Shown in pieces: positions 9,380 to 19,018 of a stretch of DNA of 64,000 nt (position 1 is its first letter; each line of letters opens with the position of its first letter). A model generated the notes under the pieces. The model was given only the letters and a program-made list of their open reading frames with translations, ran no database searches and was not told the DNA's origin. The stretch is from Entomomonas sp945283395 (GTDB lineage: Bacteria; Pseudomonadota; Gammaproteobacteria; Pseudomonadales; Pseudomonadaceae): NCBI GenBank assembly GCA_946480835.1, contig CAMLLC010000004.1, forward strand, positions 105,003-169,002, given 5' to 3'. The position numbers and the translations under genes are program-made.

Positions 9380-9515
9380 TATTAGGTTATGGAAGTAGGT
9401 GTAAATCCTACGCAGCCCCCGCTGCTGTGATGTGGACAACTCTCTAATTACCACTGAGCATTTTACTGCTTGGGAAGGTGGAGGGAAGGATGAAGCTAAG
9501 CCAGAAGACCATTTA
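9380..9515 (+). ncRNA. Cobalamin riboswitch controlling cbiA-cbiL
   Basis: The leader has the conserved elements of the AdoCbl aptamer in order: GGAAGTAGGTG near 9391, CAGCCCCCGCTGCTGTGA near 9413-9430, and the B12 box AAGCCAGAAGACC at 9498-9510. It lies about 150 bases upstream of cbiA. A terminator hairpin sits between it and the start codon, so coenzyme binding is expected to stop transcription of the biosynthetic operon. Confidence 0.93.
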
Positions 9516-9595
9516 TAGCGTGTAAGACACCTTCGGAGGGAAAGGGCGTTATGTTTAGCTGTTCGTTGACTTTTCCACAAGCTACATAAAACCTT

Positions 9596-9640
9596 AATCC
9601 CTACCTATATTATCTATTTAAAGGTGGGGATTGTTGTTTT
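9596..9640 (+). terminator. Riboswitch-linked terminator hairpin before cbiA
   Basis: AATCCCTACCT at 9596-9606 pairs with AGGTGGGGATT at 9622-9632 over 11 bases with one G-T wobble. A T-rich run (GTTGTTTT) follows. The stem covers the GTG at 9624, which argues against that codon as the cbiA start and for the ATG at 9660. Confidence 0.75.
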
Positions 9641-9659
9641 AAGGTGGTTAGATAAAGTC

Positions 9660-11021
9660 ATGATGAAAAAAATTCTCATTGGGGCAACCCATAGTGGTGC
9701 AGGTAAAACAACTGTAACTCTAGGTGTTATGCATGCTTTAGTACAAAGAGGACTAACTGTACAACCTTATAAAGTAGGCCCTGATTATATAGATACAGGT
9801 TGGCACAAAATAGCTACCGGTAGAGCTTCCTGTAATTTAGATGCTTTTATGGTATCTGATGTAAATTTGAAGTATTTATTTGATTTATATGCCCGCCATG
9901 CAGATATAAATATTATAGAAGGCGTAATGGGTCTATATGATGGTTATGGGACAGATCCTTATTATTGTAGTAGTGCTGGTTTAGCTAAAGATTTAACTTG
10001 CCCTATTGTATTAGTGGTAGATGGTAAAGCTGTTTCTACCTCTATTGCTGCTACAGTATTAGGTTTTCAAACATTTCAAAAAAATATCCCTATTGTTGGG
10101 GTAATTATCAACAGAGTAAATACAGATAGTCATTATCAGCTATTAAAACAGGCTATAGAATCTTATTGTGGCCTTCCAGTTTTAGGTCGCCTACCTAATC
10201 TGCCTGAACTTAAGTTACCTGAGCGTCATTTAGGGCTAATGCCAACTGAAGAAATGGCAAATTTGCAAAATTATTGGCAGCAACTCGCTGATAACGTAGA
10301 AAAATACATAGAGCTAGATAGACTTATAGCCTTAAGCGAATCTCCTAGGTTAATTGCTACACCGCCAATATTGCCTTGTACTAAGCAATATAAAGGATTG
10401 ACTTTAGCGTTAGCTGAAGATGAGGCTTTTCATTTTTATTATCAAGCTAATTTAGATTTATTAAGCCAGCTAGGTATTCAGCTAATAACTTTTAGTCCAT
10501 TACATGATAAAGAATTACCTAAAGCAGATTTAGTTTATATAGGGGGGGGCTTTCCTGAAATATTTGCTGAACAATTAGCTGTTAATCAAACTATGCGTCA
10601 TTCCATACTTAAAGCCCATCAACAAGGTACGCCAATTTATGCAGAATGCGGTGGCTTGATGTACTTAGGAGGACGATTAAAAACGTTAGAGGATCAATAT
10701 TATGATATGGTGGGAATATTAGCAGGTCAAAGTGTTATGAGTAAGGGGTTAAAACGCTTTGGTTATTGTGAAGCAAAAGCTCTTACTAATACATTATTAG
10801 CTGCTGAGGGAGAAATATTAAGGGGACATGAGTTTCATCACTCTGAGTTTGAAACTACATTACCTTGTGCGTTTGATCTTTATAAATCGCGGGATAACAA
10901 ATTAATAAAAACATGGCAAGGTGGTTATCAGGTGGGTAATACACTAGCCAGCTATTTGCATGTTCATTTTTATCAAAATCCAAATATGCTTTGTCATTGG
11001 TTAGATAAGGTAACAAAATGA
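9660..11021 (+). CDS. cbiA: Cobyrinate a,c-diamide synthase
   Basis: CbiA amidates the a and c side chains of cobyrinate using glutamine and ATP. The N-terminal P-loop is GATHSGAGKTT. The C-terminal class I glutamine amidotransferase domain has the nucleophile in YAECGGLMYLGG and late histidines (GHEFHHSEF). I start it at the ATG at 9660 (9663 is possible), behind AAGGTGG, because the longer GTG frame begins inside the terminator stem. It is first in the riboswitch-controlled operon, and its stop overlaps the cbiB start. Confidence 0.96.
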   Translation: MMKKILIGATHSGAGKTTVTLGVMHALVQRGLTVQPYKVGPDYIDTGWHKIATGRASCNLDAFMVSDVNLKYLFDLYARHADINIIEGVMGLYDGYGTDPYYCSSAGLAKDLTCPIVLVVDGKAVSTSIAATVLGFQTFQKNIPIVGVIINRVNTDSHYQLLKQAIESYCGLPVLGRLPNLPELKLPERHLGLMPTEEMANLQNYWQQLADNVEKYIELDRLIALSESPRLIATPPILPCTKQYKGLTLALAEDEAFHFYYQANLDLLSQLGIQLITFSPLHDKELPKADLVYIGGGFPEIFAEQLAVNQTMRHSILKAHQQGTPIYAECGGLMYLGGRLKTLEDQYYDMVGILAGQSVMSKGLKRFGYCEAKALTNTLLAAEGEILRGHEFHHSEFETTLPCAFDLYKSRDNKLIKTWQGGYQVGNTLASYLHVHFYQNPNMLCHWLDKVTK

Positions 11022-11992
11022 GTTATTTAGTTGCTATTTTACCTATCTTGTTGGGTTTTCTGCTAGATCTTATATTAGGTGATCCGCAGGGGTGGCCTCA
11101 TCCTGTACGGTGGATAGGTAGTAGTATCACTAGCTTACAAAAATTTATACGTAATTTTTGTGTGACGGATAGAGACCTTAAGTGGGGTGGATTGTGTTTA
11201 TGGTTAGTGATAGTAAGTGGTACCTTTGCGATTACTTGGCTATTGCTTTACTTAGTAAGCTTATGGTCATGGTGGCTTAATTTTTTTCTGACAACACTAT
11301 TAACTTATAGTATTTTAGCCACTAAATGTTTAAAAGATGCAGCTATAGCTGTTTACCAAGTCCTTAAGCTAGGTACATTGCAAGAAGCGCGTACTCAGCT
11401 TTCTTACATTGTGGGCAGAGATACACAGCATTTAGATGAGCAGCAAATATCTCGTGCTGTAGTAGAAACGGTAGCAGAAAATACGGTAGATGGTGTTATT
11501 GCTCCATTATTTTATTTATTTATTGGTGGAGTGCCATTAGCTTTGGCTTATAAGGCAATAAATACCTTAGACTCTATGGTAGGTTATCAAACCCCCAAAT
11601 ATAAAGCCATTGGTTATGTTTCTGCCAAAATGGATGACCTTTTTAACTATATTCCAGCACGCTTTAGTTGGTTATTGTTGAGTATGGCCGCAGCTATATT
11701 AAAGCTTAATGGTAAGGATGCATTGTTTATAGGTTGGCGTGATAGATACCAACATAAAAGTCCTAATTGTGCTTGGCCAGAAGCTACTGTAGCTGGTGCT
11801 TTAGGTGTGCGTCTGGGTGGCCCTAATAATTATTTTGGTGAGTTAGTTGAAAAACCTTGGATTGGTGATGAGAAGCGTAACATCAAATTAGTTGATATTA
11901 AAACTACAATTTATCTAATGTACGTATCAGCTGTATTAGCCCTTTTATTATTTACGACTATTTATCTGATAGTCTCTTTAAGTATTAGCTAG
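11018..11992 (+). CDS. cbiB: Adenosylcobinamide-phosphate synthase
   Basis: CbiB is a membrane enzyme of 324 residues that joins the aminopropanol (phosphate) side chain to adenosylcobyrate. The family signature is LILGDPQGWPHPVRWIG near the N-terminus. Several hydrophobic segments follow, with conserved ETVAENTVDGVIAPLFY and INTLDSMVGY. It overlaps the end of cbiA by four bases, which points to translational coupling. Its substrate side chain is made by CobD, encoded downstream at 24009. Confidence 0.96.
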   Translation: MSYLVAILPILLGFLLDLILGDPQGWPHPVRWIGSSITSLQKFIRNFCVTDRDLKWGGLCLWLVIVSGTFAITWLLLYLVSLWSWWLNFFLTTLLTYSILATKCLKDAAIAVYQVLKLGTLQEARTQLSYIVGRDTQHLDEQQISRAVVETVAENTVDGVIAPLFYLFIGGVPLALAYKAINTLDSMVGYQTPKYKAIGYVSAKMDDLFNYIPARFSWLLLSMAAAILKLNGKDALFIGWRDRYQHKSPNCAWPEATVAGALGVRLGGPNNYFGELVEKPWIGDEKRNIKLVDIKTTIYLMYVSAVLALLLFTTIYLIVSLSIS

Positions 11993-12002
11993 GAAATAAG
12001 TA

Positions 12003-12641
12003 ATGAGTTATATAACTAAACCACAAAGTATAGAAGATAAGAGCTTTGAAATCATTCAAGAAATAATAGAGCAGGATTTCCCTACCTATCATTTTCAAGA
12101 TGAATTACAAGCAAAGGTTATTAAGCGTTGTATTCACACTACGGCAGATTTTGATTGGTTAGATATTCTAAAATTTTCTGTAGGTGTAACTGATAAGCTA
12201 ATAGCCGCTTTGCAAGCAGGTGTTACTATTTATACTGATACAAATATGGCTTTAGCAGGCATGAATAAAACACAATTAGATAGTTTAGGTTGCCACTATC
12301 ATTGTTATGTGGCTGATCCTATTACTAAACAAATTGCGCAACAACAAGGTATTACCCGCTCAATGGCAGCAGTAGAGCAGGCAGCTAGTGAACAAGGTGA
12401 AAAGATTTTTGTATTTGGCAATGCTCCTACAGCTCTTTTTAAACTATTAGAGCTCTATCATGAAGGTAAAGTTAAGCCTTCTGTAGTCATAGGTGTTCCT
12501 GTTGGATTTGTAGGTGCGGCTGAATCAAAAGATGCTTTGATGGCTTCGGATCTCCCTTATATCGCTGCAAAAGGTCGTAAAGGTGGGTCAAATGTGGCTG
12601 CTGCCATTATCAATGCTGTACTTTATTATATGAAGAACTAG
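12003..12641 (+). CDS. cbiC: Cobalt-precorrin-8 methylmutase
   Basis: CbiC (212 residues) moves the C-11 methyl group to C-12, giving cobyrinate. The catalytic histidine lies in RCIHTTADFDW. Other family segments are VFGNAPTALF and VIGVPVGFVGAAESK. It sits in the cbi operon 10 bases after cbiB. Confidence 0.96.
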   Translation: MSYITKPQSIEDKSFEIIQEIIEQDFPTYHFQDELQAKVIKRCIHTTADFDWLDILKFSVGVTDKLIAALQAGVTIYTDTNMALAGMNKTQLDSLGCHYHCYVADPITKQIAQQQGITRSMAAVEQAASEQGEKIFVFGNAPTALFKLLELYHEGKVKPSVVIGVPVGFVGAAESKDALMASDLPYIAAKGRKGGSNVAAAIINAVLYYMKN

Positions 12642-12649
12642 GTCATAGT

Positions 12650-13771
12650 ATGGAGCATTTTGTTTGGATTGATAATAAGCAATACCGGAAAGGTTATACA
12701 ACTGGTTCCTGTGCTACAGCTGCAGCGAAAGTAGCAGCTTTGATGGTGCTAGAACAAACTATTATTCCTCAGGTATCTATTATTACTCCAAGTAGCGTTG
12801 TTTTAGATTTAGATGTATTAGAAGCTAGTATTGAAGGAAATACAGCTGTTGCTGCTATTCAGAAAGATGGTGGTGATGATATTGATGTTACTCATGGTAT
12901 GTTAATTTTTGCGCAAGTCACTATCAATAATACGGGTAACATTACTATTGATGGTGGCAAGGGGATAGGCCGAGTAACCCGAAAGGGAGTAAGACACACT
13001 ATTGGTTCAGCAGCTATCAATGAAACACCTAGGCGCACTATAGAGGAGGCAGTGCGAGAGGTGATAGGAGAACAACGGGGAGCAGAGGTAATTATTTTTG
13101 CCCCAGAAGGTGAGGAAAGAGCTCAACAAACTTTTAATGCGCGTTTAGGCATTATGGGAGGTATCTCTATTTTAGGTACAACTGGAATAGTTACTCCTAT
13201 GTCAGATGAAAGTTGGAAAAAATCTATTACTCTTGAAATTGAGATGAAAAAAGCAGAGGGAATAGATAAATTAATTTTTGTGCCGGGTAATCATGGTGAA
13301 AAATTTGCTGAACAATTAGGCATGAATAGCCGTTACGTGGTAGTAATGAGTAATTTTGTACGTTATGTATTAAAAGATGCGGAGCGGTTAGGTTTTAAAA
13401 GAGTTTTACTATTAGGACATTTAGGCAAACTCATTAAGGTGGCTGCTGGTATTTTTCATACCCATAATCACGTAGCGGACGGTCGTATCGAAACGTTAAT
13501 AGCAGTATTAGCGTTAATGGGAGCTTCTGCTGGTTTTTTGCAACAAATTGACCAATGTAAGACAACTGAAGCAGCCATGGAGCTTATTACTCAGGCAGGA
13601 TTAGAAGCTGTTTATCAGAAGCTAGCATTACGTGTTAAAGATAAAGTAGAACAGTTATCAAAGTTTACTAAAAATCCTATCCAAGCAGATGCGGTTTTGT
13701 GCTCAATGGATGGAAAAATTTTAGGAAGTAGCAAGCCATTGAATGAACTGATTAAGGAATTTAGCGAATGA
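12650..13771 (+). CDS. cbiD: Cobalt-precorrin-5B C1-methyltransferase
   Basis: CbiD (373 residues) methylates C-1 in the anaerobic pathway and is not related to the other corrin methyltransferases. The start shows the family hallmark RKGYTTGSCATAAAKVAA, and the middle has GGISILGTTGIV. Its presence, with CbiG and CbiK, marks the pathway as the early-cobalt route. The stop overlaps the cbiE start. Confidence 0.96.
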   Translation: MEHFVWIDNKQYRKGYTTGSCATAAAKVAALMVLEQTIIPQVSIITPSSVVLDLDVLEASIEGNTAVAAIQKDGGDDIDVTHGMLIFAQVTINNTGNITIDGGKGIGRVTRKGVRHTIGSAAINETPRRTIEEAVREVIGEQRGAEVIIFAPEGEERAQQTFNARLGIMGGISILGTTGIVTPMSDESWKKSITLEIEMKKAEGIDKLIFVPGNHGEKFAEQLGMNSRYVVVMSNFVRYVLKDAERLGFKRVLLLGHLGKLIKVAAGIFHTHNHVADGRIETLIAVLALMGASAGFLQQIDQCKTTEAAMELITQAGLEAVYQKLALRVKDKVEQLSKFTKNPIQADAVLCSMDGKILGSSKPLNELIKEFSE

Positions 13772-14373
13772 TATATGTAGTTGGCTTAGGACCTGGTTCA
13801 ACTGATTATTTAACTCCATTAGCTAGTAAGTTAATCGCTCAATGTGATTGGTTAGTGGGGGCGGATAGACAATTATTGGCAGTAGGTAAGCATGCTGGCA
13901 GAGAGCATAAATTAGATAAAAAACTAACTGATTTGGTTAATTGGTTAATGGAACATCAAGCTGCAAACATAGTAGTTTTAGCCTCAGGTGATCCTATGTT
14001 ATATGGTATAGCTAAATACCTTAACCAACAGTTAGGTAAGGATAAAGTACAGGTTGTGTCAGGTATCAGCTCTATGCAATATTTATTTGCACGAATAGGA
14101 TTGGATATGAATGATGTTTATCTGACTAGTAGTCATGGTAAAACACCAGATTTTGATTTTGTAATGCAGCATAATAAAGTTGCCTTAGTAACTGATGACA
14201 AGATAGGCCCTTATCAAATAGCTCAAGAAATTGTGCAAAGAGGTTTGCAACGTACCTTAATCATAGGTGAAAACCTCTCTTATCCAGATGAACAAATAAC
14301 GCTATTACCTGCTGATCAAGTAATAGATAAAACTTACCTAATGAATGTGGTGGTGATACTTAATGAAAGATGA
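13768..14373 (+). CDS. cbiE: Cobalt-precorrin-7 C5-methyltransferase
   Basis: The 201-residue protein is a tetrapyrrole methylase with the N-terminal GLGPGSTDYLTPLA loop and the GDPMLYG motif. CbiE methylates C-5; with CbiT it does the work of the fused CobL of aerobic producers. The genes are separate here and overlap by 11 bases. It also overlaps cbiD by four bases. Confidence 0.95.
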   Translation: MIYVVGLGPGSTDYLTPLASKLIAQCDWLVGADRQLLAVGKHAGREHKLDKKLTDLVNWLMEHQAANIVVLASGDPMLYGIAKYLNQQLGKDKVQVVSGISSMQYLFARIGLDMNDVYLTSSHGKTPDFDFVMQHNKVALVTDDKIGPYQIAQEIVQRGLQRTLIIGENLSYPDEQITLLPADQVIDKTYLMNVVVILNER

Positions 14374-14926
14374 TGTTTTTATTCGTGGTGACGTACCAAT
14401 GACCAAAGAAGAGGTACGTATTTTAACGTTAGATAGGTTGGATTTGGCTAATGCCAATACTTTTATAGATGTAGGTGCTGGGACAGGCAGTATCTGTATT
14501 GAAGCCGGCCTGCGTTATCCACAACTTAAAGTATTAGCAATTGAGAAAAATCCAGAAGGAATTGAACTGATTAAGCAAAACAGCGCTAAATTTGCTGTTA
14601 CTAATTTACAGATTATTGAAGGGGTAGCACCGTTAGATGTTACTGTTCAAGCTGTAGATGCTATTTTTATAGGTGGAAGTGGTGGTTCTTTAAAAAATAT
14701 TATTGATTGGTCTTACGAGTTACTAGCCCCTAATGGTCGCTTAGTGCTCAATTTTATTTTATTAAATAATTTGATGGAGGCAATGGATTTACTTTCTGCT
14801 GAGAAATTTAAAGAAATAGAGGTCAATCAATTACAAGTCTCACGCTTAACAAAACTTGGCAAAGGTCATTACTTTAAACCTAATAATCCTACTTTTATTA
14901 TTTCCTGCAAGAAGGGGGCAGTTTGA
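14363..14926 (+). CDS. cbiT: Cobalt-precorrin-6B C15-methyltransferase (decarboxylating)
   Basis: CbiT (187 residues) methylates C-15 and removes the acetate carboxyl at C-12. The SAM-binding motif FIDVGAGTGSICIEAG is of the Rossmann type, unlike the other methylases of the operon. The AIFIGGSGGSLKNII segment is typical. It overlaps both neighbours (cbiE and cbiF). Confidence 0.95.
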   Translation: MKDDVFIRGDVPMTKEEVRILTLDRLDLANANTFIDVGAGTGSICIEAGLRYPQLKVLAIEKNPEGIELIKQNSAKFAVTNLQIIEGVAPLDVTVQAVDAIFIGGSGGSLKNIIDWSYELLAPNGRLVLNFILLNNLMEAMDLLSAEKFKEIEVNQLQVSRLTKLGKGHYFKPNNPTFIISCKKGAV

Positions 14927-15708
14927 TGACAGCAGTTACATATGATACTTCAAAGGTTTATTTTATTGGAGCAGGTCCTGGCGACTGTGAGCTTATTACG
15001 TTAAAAGGCTATCGTATATTGTCAACTGCAGATATAGTGATTTATGCAGGTTCATTAATAAATCATGAGCTACTTAATTACTGTAAAAAAGATGCTAACT
15101 GCTATGATAGCGCTAAACTAACACTAGAAGAAATTATCCAATTGATGCAACAGGGCGTTAGTCAAGGTAAATTAGTCGTCAGATTACAAACTGGGGATTT
15201 ATCTCTATATGGTTCTATTAGAGAGCAAAGCGAAGAATTAGCAAAGCTTAACATAGGATTTGTTTCTGTACCAGGGGTTAGCTCATTCTTGGGAGCTGCA
15301 GCGCAATTGGGGGTTGAATATACTGTACCAGAAGTTTCACAGAGCTTAATTATTACCCGTATGGAGGGGCGTACTCCTATGCCTGCAAATGAAAGTCTTG
15401 AGGACTTTGCAGCGCATAAAACTTCTATGGCTATTTTCTTATCAGTACAAAACATAGCTAGTGTTGTAGCAAATCTTCATAACAATGGTAAGGGTTATCC
15501 AATGGATACACCTGTTGCTGTTATTTATAAGGCTACTTGGCCCGATGAACAAAAGGTAGAAGGTACTTTAGCAGATATAGCGAGCAAAGTGCAAAAAGCC
15601 GAGATTACAAAAACAGCATTAATTTTGGTTGGGCGGTTTTTAGGTGAGGAATATCACTATTCAAAGCTCTATGATGCTGAGTTTAGCCATGAATTTAGAA
15701 AAGCCTGA
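14923..15708 (+). CDS. cbiF: Cobalt-precorrin-4 C11-methyltransferase
   Basis: CbiF (261 residues) is a class III tetrapyrrole methylase. It has the SAM-loop GAGPGDCELITLKG, VVRLQTGDLSLYG and VPGVSSFLGAAAQLG. It methylates C-11 of the cobalt-bound ring. The start overlaps the cbiT stop by four bases; the 3' end overlaps cbiG by 20 bases. Confidence 0.96.
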   Translation: MMTAVTYDTSKVYFIGAGPGDCELITLKGYRILSTADIVIYAGSLINHELLNYCKKDANCYDSAKLTLEEIIQLMQQGVSQGKLVVRLQTGDLSLYGSIREQSEELAKLNIGFVSVPGVSSFLGAAAQLGVEYTVPEVSQSLIITRMEGRTPMPANESLEDFAAHKTSMAIFLSVQNIASVVANLHNNGKGYPMDTPVAVIYKATWPDEQKVEGTLADIASKVQKAEITKTALILVGRFLGEEYHYSKLYDAEFSHEFRKA

Positions 15709-16741
15709 ATTAGCCGTTATAACTTTAACTCCAGGGGCGAAACAACAAGCTAGGCGTCTATCTGAGCTTATGGCGTGTGATTGTTATACAACTGATAAGT
15801 TGCTAAGCCATGGTTTTAAAGGATTTGAGGGTAGTATGGCGGATTGTGTAAAAAAGCTTTTTGCTGATTACACGGCGCTACTTTTTATTTGTGCAACAGG
15901 CATAACGGTGCGAATGATTGCGCCATTAGTAACAGATAAATTAGCGGATCCTGCGGTATTAGTAATGGATGAGCAAGCTCAACATGTGATTAGTTTATTG
16001 TCTGGCCATGTTGGCGGTGGTAATAAATTAGCCACTCAAGTAGCTAATTTATTAGGTGCAACTCCAGTTATTACTACAGCTACTGATGTTAATAAAAAAG
16101 CAGCTTTAGATACTTTAATTCAGGAAGTAGGGGCTGATGTAGCCTTTTATCGTCAAGCGGTAAAAGAAGTTAATCAATTATTAGTTTCTGATAAAAAAAT
16201 TGGTCTTTATTTAGATGAGATAATAGTTAAAGATACTAGAGGGTTTGTTTTAATTGATGATTTGCGAAAACTTCCAGAACAACTGATAGCTTTAGTAATA
16301 GTATCAAATAAAACTAATCTGGCAGTGGCAGGTGATTATCCTATTATTCACATTGTTCCAAGAAATATTGTGGTGGGAATAGGCTGCCGTCGTGGTACAG
16401 ATGGACAACGCATCTATCAAAAGTTGGTGGCATTATTAACTACTTATCATATAGATATAAAAGCAGTTAAACAAATAGGTAGTGCCATCATTAAGCAAGA
16501 CGAAGAAGGTTTAATTGCGTTGGCTAAAAGACTGAACGTACCTTTTAAAGTCTTTCCTATTCAGGAATTACAGAAACATGAACATCGTTTTCCTGTTTCT
16601 GAGTTTGTTCGTAAAACCTTGGGAGTAGGAAGTGTATCACAACCTACTGCTTGGTTATTAAGTAATGGTCATTTGATAGGTGAAACCTTAAAAGAGCAGG
16701 GGATCACCATTACATTAGGAGTTAGCGAATGTTATATTTAG
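15689..16741 (+). CDS. cbiG: Cobalt-precorrin-5A hydrolase
   Basis: CbiG opens the delta-lactone of cobalt-precorrin-5A and releases acetaldehyde. The N-terminal and central parts show LAVITLTPGAKQQARRLSE and FICATGITVRMIAPLV; the C-terminal domain has VGIGCRRGTDGQ and GVGSVSQPTAW. The frame opens earlier at a GTG (15644) inside cbiF. I prefer the ATG at 15689, because the protein then starts like known CbiG. Overlap with cbiF suggests coupling. Confidence 0.94.
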   Translation: MNLEKPELAVITLTPGAKQQARRLSELMACDCYTTDKLLSHGFKGFEGSMADCVKKLFADYTALLFICATGITVRMIAPLVTDKLADPAVLVMDEQAQHVISLLSGHVGGGNKLATQVANLLGATPVITTATDVNKKAALDTLIQEVGADVAFYRQAVKEVNQLLVSDKKIGLYLDEIIVKDTRGFVLIDDLRKLPEQLIALVIVSNKTNLAVAGDYPIIHIVPRNIVVGIGCRRGTDGQRIYQKLVALLTTYHIDIKAVKQIGSAIIKQDEEGLIALAKRLNVPFKVFPIQELQKHEHRFPVSEFVRKTLGVGSVSQPTAWLLSNGHLIGETLKEQGITITLGVSECYI

Positions 16742-17454
16742 TAGGTTTAGGCCCTGGTGATGAGGGTACTATGACACAGGATGCAGTTGCGGCTATCAGA
16801 GACGCAGATGTGATTGTAGGTTATAAAACATATACTAATTTAATCAAGCCATTTTTAGAGGGCAAAGAGCTTATCAGAACTGGTATGTGTAAAGAGTTAG
16901 AACGTTGCGAAGCAGCTATTGAAGAAGTTAAAAAGGGAAAAAAAGTAGCACTAGTAAGTAGTGGTGATACAGGCGTTTACGGTATGGCAGGGCCTATATT
17001 TGAAATTATCGCAAGAGATAATTTAGACATAGATGTCCAAGTAATCGCTGGTGTTACATCAAGTGTAGCTTGTGCTGCTATTTTAGGCTGTCCTTTAATG
17101 CATGATTTTTGTCATATAAGCCTCAGTGATTTATTAACTCCTTGGGATGTTATAGAAAAACGAGTTCGTTTGGCGGCCGAAGCAGATTTTGTTATCTGTT
17201 TTTATAATCCACGCTCGAAAGGTCGTCCTGATCATTTACAAAAGGCTTTTGAATTAATGCGTCCTTTTAAAGATCCTAAAACTCCAGTGGGCATAGTTAA
17301 GGCTGCAGGTCGTAGTAAAGAGGATCTATGGCTTACTACTTTCGCAGAAATTGATTATACCGTTGTAGGCATGACTTCTATGGTTATAGTTGGCAATAAA
17401 TCTACTTACCGTTACAAAGATTACATGATTACTCCTAGAGGATATAGAGTGTGA
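16729..17454 (+). CDS. cbiH: Cobalt-factor III C17-methyltransferase
   Basis: CbiH (241 residues) methylates C-17 and triggers ring contraction. The tetrapyrrole-methylase signature GLGPGDEGTMTQDA stands at the N-terminus, with SSGDTGVYGMAGP, GVTSSVACAAILG and FYNPRSKGRPDHL further on. It overlaps cbiG by 13 bases and its stop TGA overlaps the GTG start of cbiJ. Confidence 0.96.
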   Translation: MLYLVGLGPGDEGTMTQDAVAAIRDADVIVGYKTYTNLIKPFLEGKELIRTGMCKELERCEAAIEEVKKGKKVALVSSGDTGVYGMAGPIFEIIARDNLDIDVQVIAGVTSSVACAAILGCPLMHDFCHISLSDLLTPWDVIEKRVRLAAEADFVICFYNPRSKGRPDHLQKAFELMRPFKDPKTPVGIVKAAGRSKEDLWLTTFAEIDYTVVGMTSMVIVGNKSTYRYKDYMITPRGYRV

Positions 17455-18230
17455 CTAGTGTTTTTGCAGGTAAAGTCCATGTATTTGGTGGTACTTCTGA
17501 TGCTGTCCAGTTATGTCAGAAACTGCAAAGCCTAGGGATTAACTATAGCTTGTCGGTCGCTACTGACGCGGGGGAACAAACTGCTACTCATCTAAAGGGG
17601 CAAGTGATCGTTGGTCGTTTAGATAGTGAACAAATGAAAGAGCTTTTTAACAAACAAGCAATAACATTAGTAATAGATGCTACTCATCCTTATGCAGCAG
17701 AAGTGTCGAAAAATATTATTAAGGCTACTGAAGTTAATAGCATTCCTTTAATTCGCTATGAGCGGCCTACCCAAATAGACCTATTGGAAGATCCCTTACT
17801 TATTAAGGTGTTAGATATAGAATCGGCTTGTCATGCGGCTAAAAATTATGGAGAAAACGTATTCTTAACTACAGGTAGTAAAGATCTAGCTAAGTATAAA
17901 GAATACTTACCTGACAAAAGGTTGATTGTTCGAGTATTGCCTACTGTTAATGTCATCCAGTCTTGCGTAGAGCTAGGGTTGGGGTTAGGAGATATAGTGG
18001 CCATGAAAGGCCCTTTTAATCAATTAATTAATGAAGCTATGTATCAATTTTATCAACCAGATGTGGTTATTACTAAAGAATCTGGTATTGAAGGAGGTTA
18101 TGCAGAGAAAGTATTACCTTGTTTAAAGCTAAATATTCCTTGTATTGTGATTAGTCGTCCTAAACAAATATATCAGCGCTTTGTATCTAACTTTGATGAG
18201 CTAGAACAACAATTAAAAGCGTGTAAATAA
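17451..18230 (+). CDS. cbiJ: Cobalt-precorrin-6A reductase
   Basis: CbiJ (259 residues) reduces the contracted macrocycle with a nicotinamide cofactor. The start shows VHVFGGTSDAVQLCQKL, and IDATHPYAAEVSKNI is the family signature in the first third. The start codon is GTG, overlapping the cbiH stop. KESGIEGGYAEK near the end is also typical. Confidence 0.94.
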   Translation: MTSVFAGKVHVFGGTSDAVQLCQKLQSLGINYSLSVATDAGEQTATHLKGQVIVGRLDSEQMKELFNKQAITLVIDATHPYAAEVSKNIIKATEVNSIPLIRYERPTQIDLLEDPLLIKVLDIESACHAAKNYGENVFLTTGSKDLAKYKEYLPDKRLIVRVLPTVNVIQSCVELGLGLGDIVAMKGPFNQLINEAMYQFYQPDVVITKESGIEGGYAEKVLPCLKLNIPCIVISRPKQIYQRFVSNFDELEQQLKACK

Positions 18231-18240
18231 AAGGTGGAAA

Positions 18241-19008
18241 ATGATGAGTGGTAAAGTGTGGTTAGTAGGAGCCGGGCCAGGTGATATTTCTTTAATTACG
18301 GTTAAAGGCTTGGATTGTATCAAGAACGCAGATGTATTGGTTTATGATAGGTTAGTTAACCATGAATTACTTAATTATGCTCCAGCACACTGTGAAAAAG
18401 TTAATGTAGGTAAAGAGAGTGATCATCACCCTATCCCTCAAATTCAAATTAACCAGATTCTTGTGGAATATGCCAAACAAGGCAAGAATGTAGTACGTTT
18501 GAAAAGTGGTGATCCTTACGTATTTGGTAGAGGCGGGGAAGAAGCACAAGAAATAGTTGAGCAGGGGGTTGTCTTTGAAGTTGTTCCTGGCGTTACATCA
18601 GCTATTGGTGGCTTGACTTATGCAGGTATTCCAGTCACCCATAGAGATTATGCTTCATCTTTTCATGTCGTTACTGGGCATTTAAGGGCTGATAAGGCAA
18701 AAGATCCCATTAATTGGCAGGCATTGGCTCAACTAGAAGGAACCATTGTAATCTTAATGGGTGTATCTAATTTAGAGCATATTAGTAATGAATTGATACG
18801 TTATGGTAAAGCTGCAACTACCCCTGTAGCTATTGTTATGTGGGCTAGTCGTAATAATCAAAGAGTAGTAACAGGTACTTTACAAAATATAGTACAAGTA
18901 GCTAAAGAACAACAGGTAAAACCACCGGCCCTTATTGTAGTAGGAGAAGTGGTGAGATTACATAAATTACTTGATTTTACTCAGTTACTAGCTGAAACAA
19001 CTGCCTAA
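18241..19008 (+). CDS. cobA: Uroporphyrinogen-III C-methyltransferase
   Basis: The 255-residue single-domain SUMT methylates C-2 and C-7 of uroporphyrinogen III to give precorrin-2, the entry to B12 and siroheme. Motifs are GAGPGDISLITVKG, VRLKSGDPYVFGRGGEE and PGVTSAIGGLTYAGIP. The NAD-dependent dehydrogenase/ferrochelatase part of CysG is absent, so precorrin-2 must be oxidised by an enzyme coded elsewhere before CbiK can act. In the classical Salmonella operon no such gene sits between cbiJ and cbiK. The name cobA here means SUMT, not the Salmonella adenosyltransferase of the same name. Confidence 0.95.
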   Translation: MMSGKVWLVGAGPGDISLITVKGLDCIKNADVLVYDRLVNHELLNYAPAHCEKVNVGKESDHHPIPQIQINQILVEYAKQGKNVVRLKSGDPYVFGRGGEEAQEIVEQGVVFEVVPGVTSAIGGLTYAGIPVTHRDYASSFHVVTGHLRADKAKDPINWQALAQLEGTIVILMGVSNLEHISNELIRYGKAATTPVAIVMWASRNNQRVVTGTLQNIVQVAKEQQVKPPALIVVGEVVRLHKLLDFTQLLAETTA

Positions 19009-19018
19009 GGAATAGTTC

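Larger units (their letters stand above)
9228..9659 (+). other. Leader region of the cbiA operon
   Basis: This stretch holds the first cobalamin riboswitch (about 9380-9515) and a terminator hairpin (9596-9640). An AT-rich promoter region lies at 9228-9380. No reading frame in it looks coding. Confidence 0.7.

Noticed and set aside
9624..9659. GTG-started N-terminal extension of CbiA
   Set aside because: The codons fall inside the terminator stem of the riboswitch leader, and CbiA homologues begin at MKKILIGATHSG.
15162..15455. Antisense frame inside cbiF
   Set aside because: It lies wholly within a clear methyltransferase gene and shows no motif; the same holds for other antisense frames in cbiL, eutA, eutC, eutH, typA and cycA.
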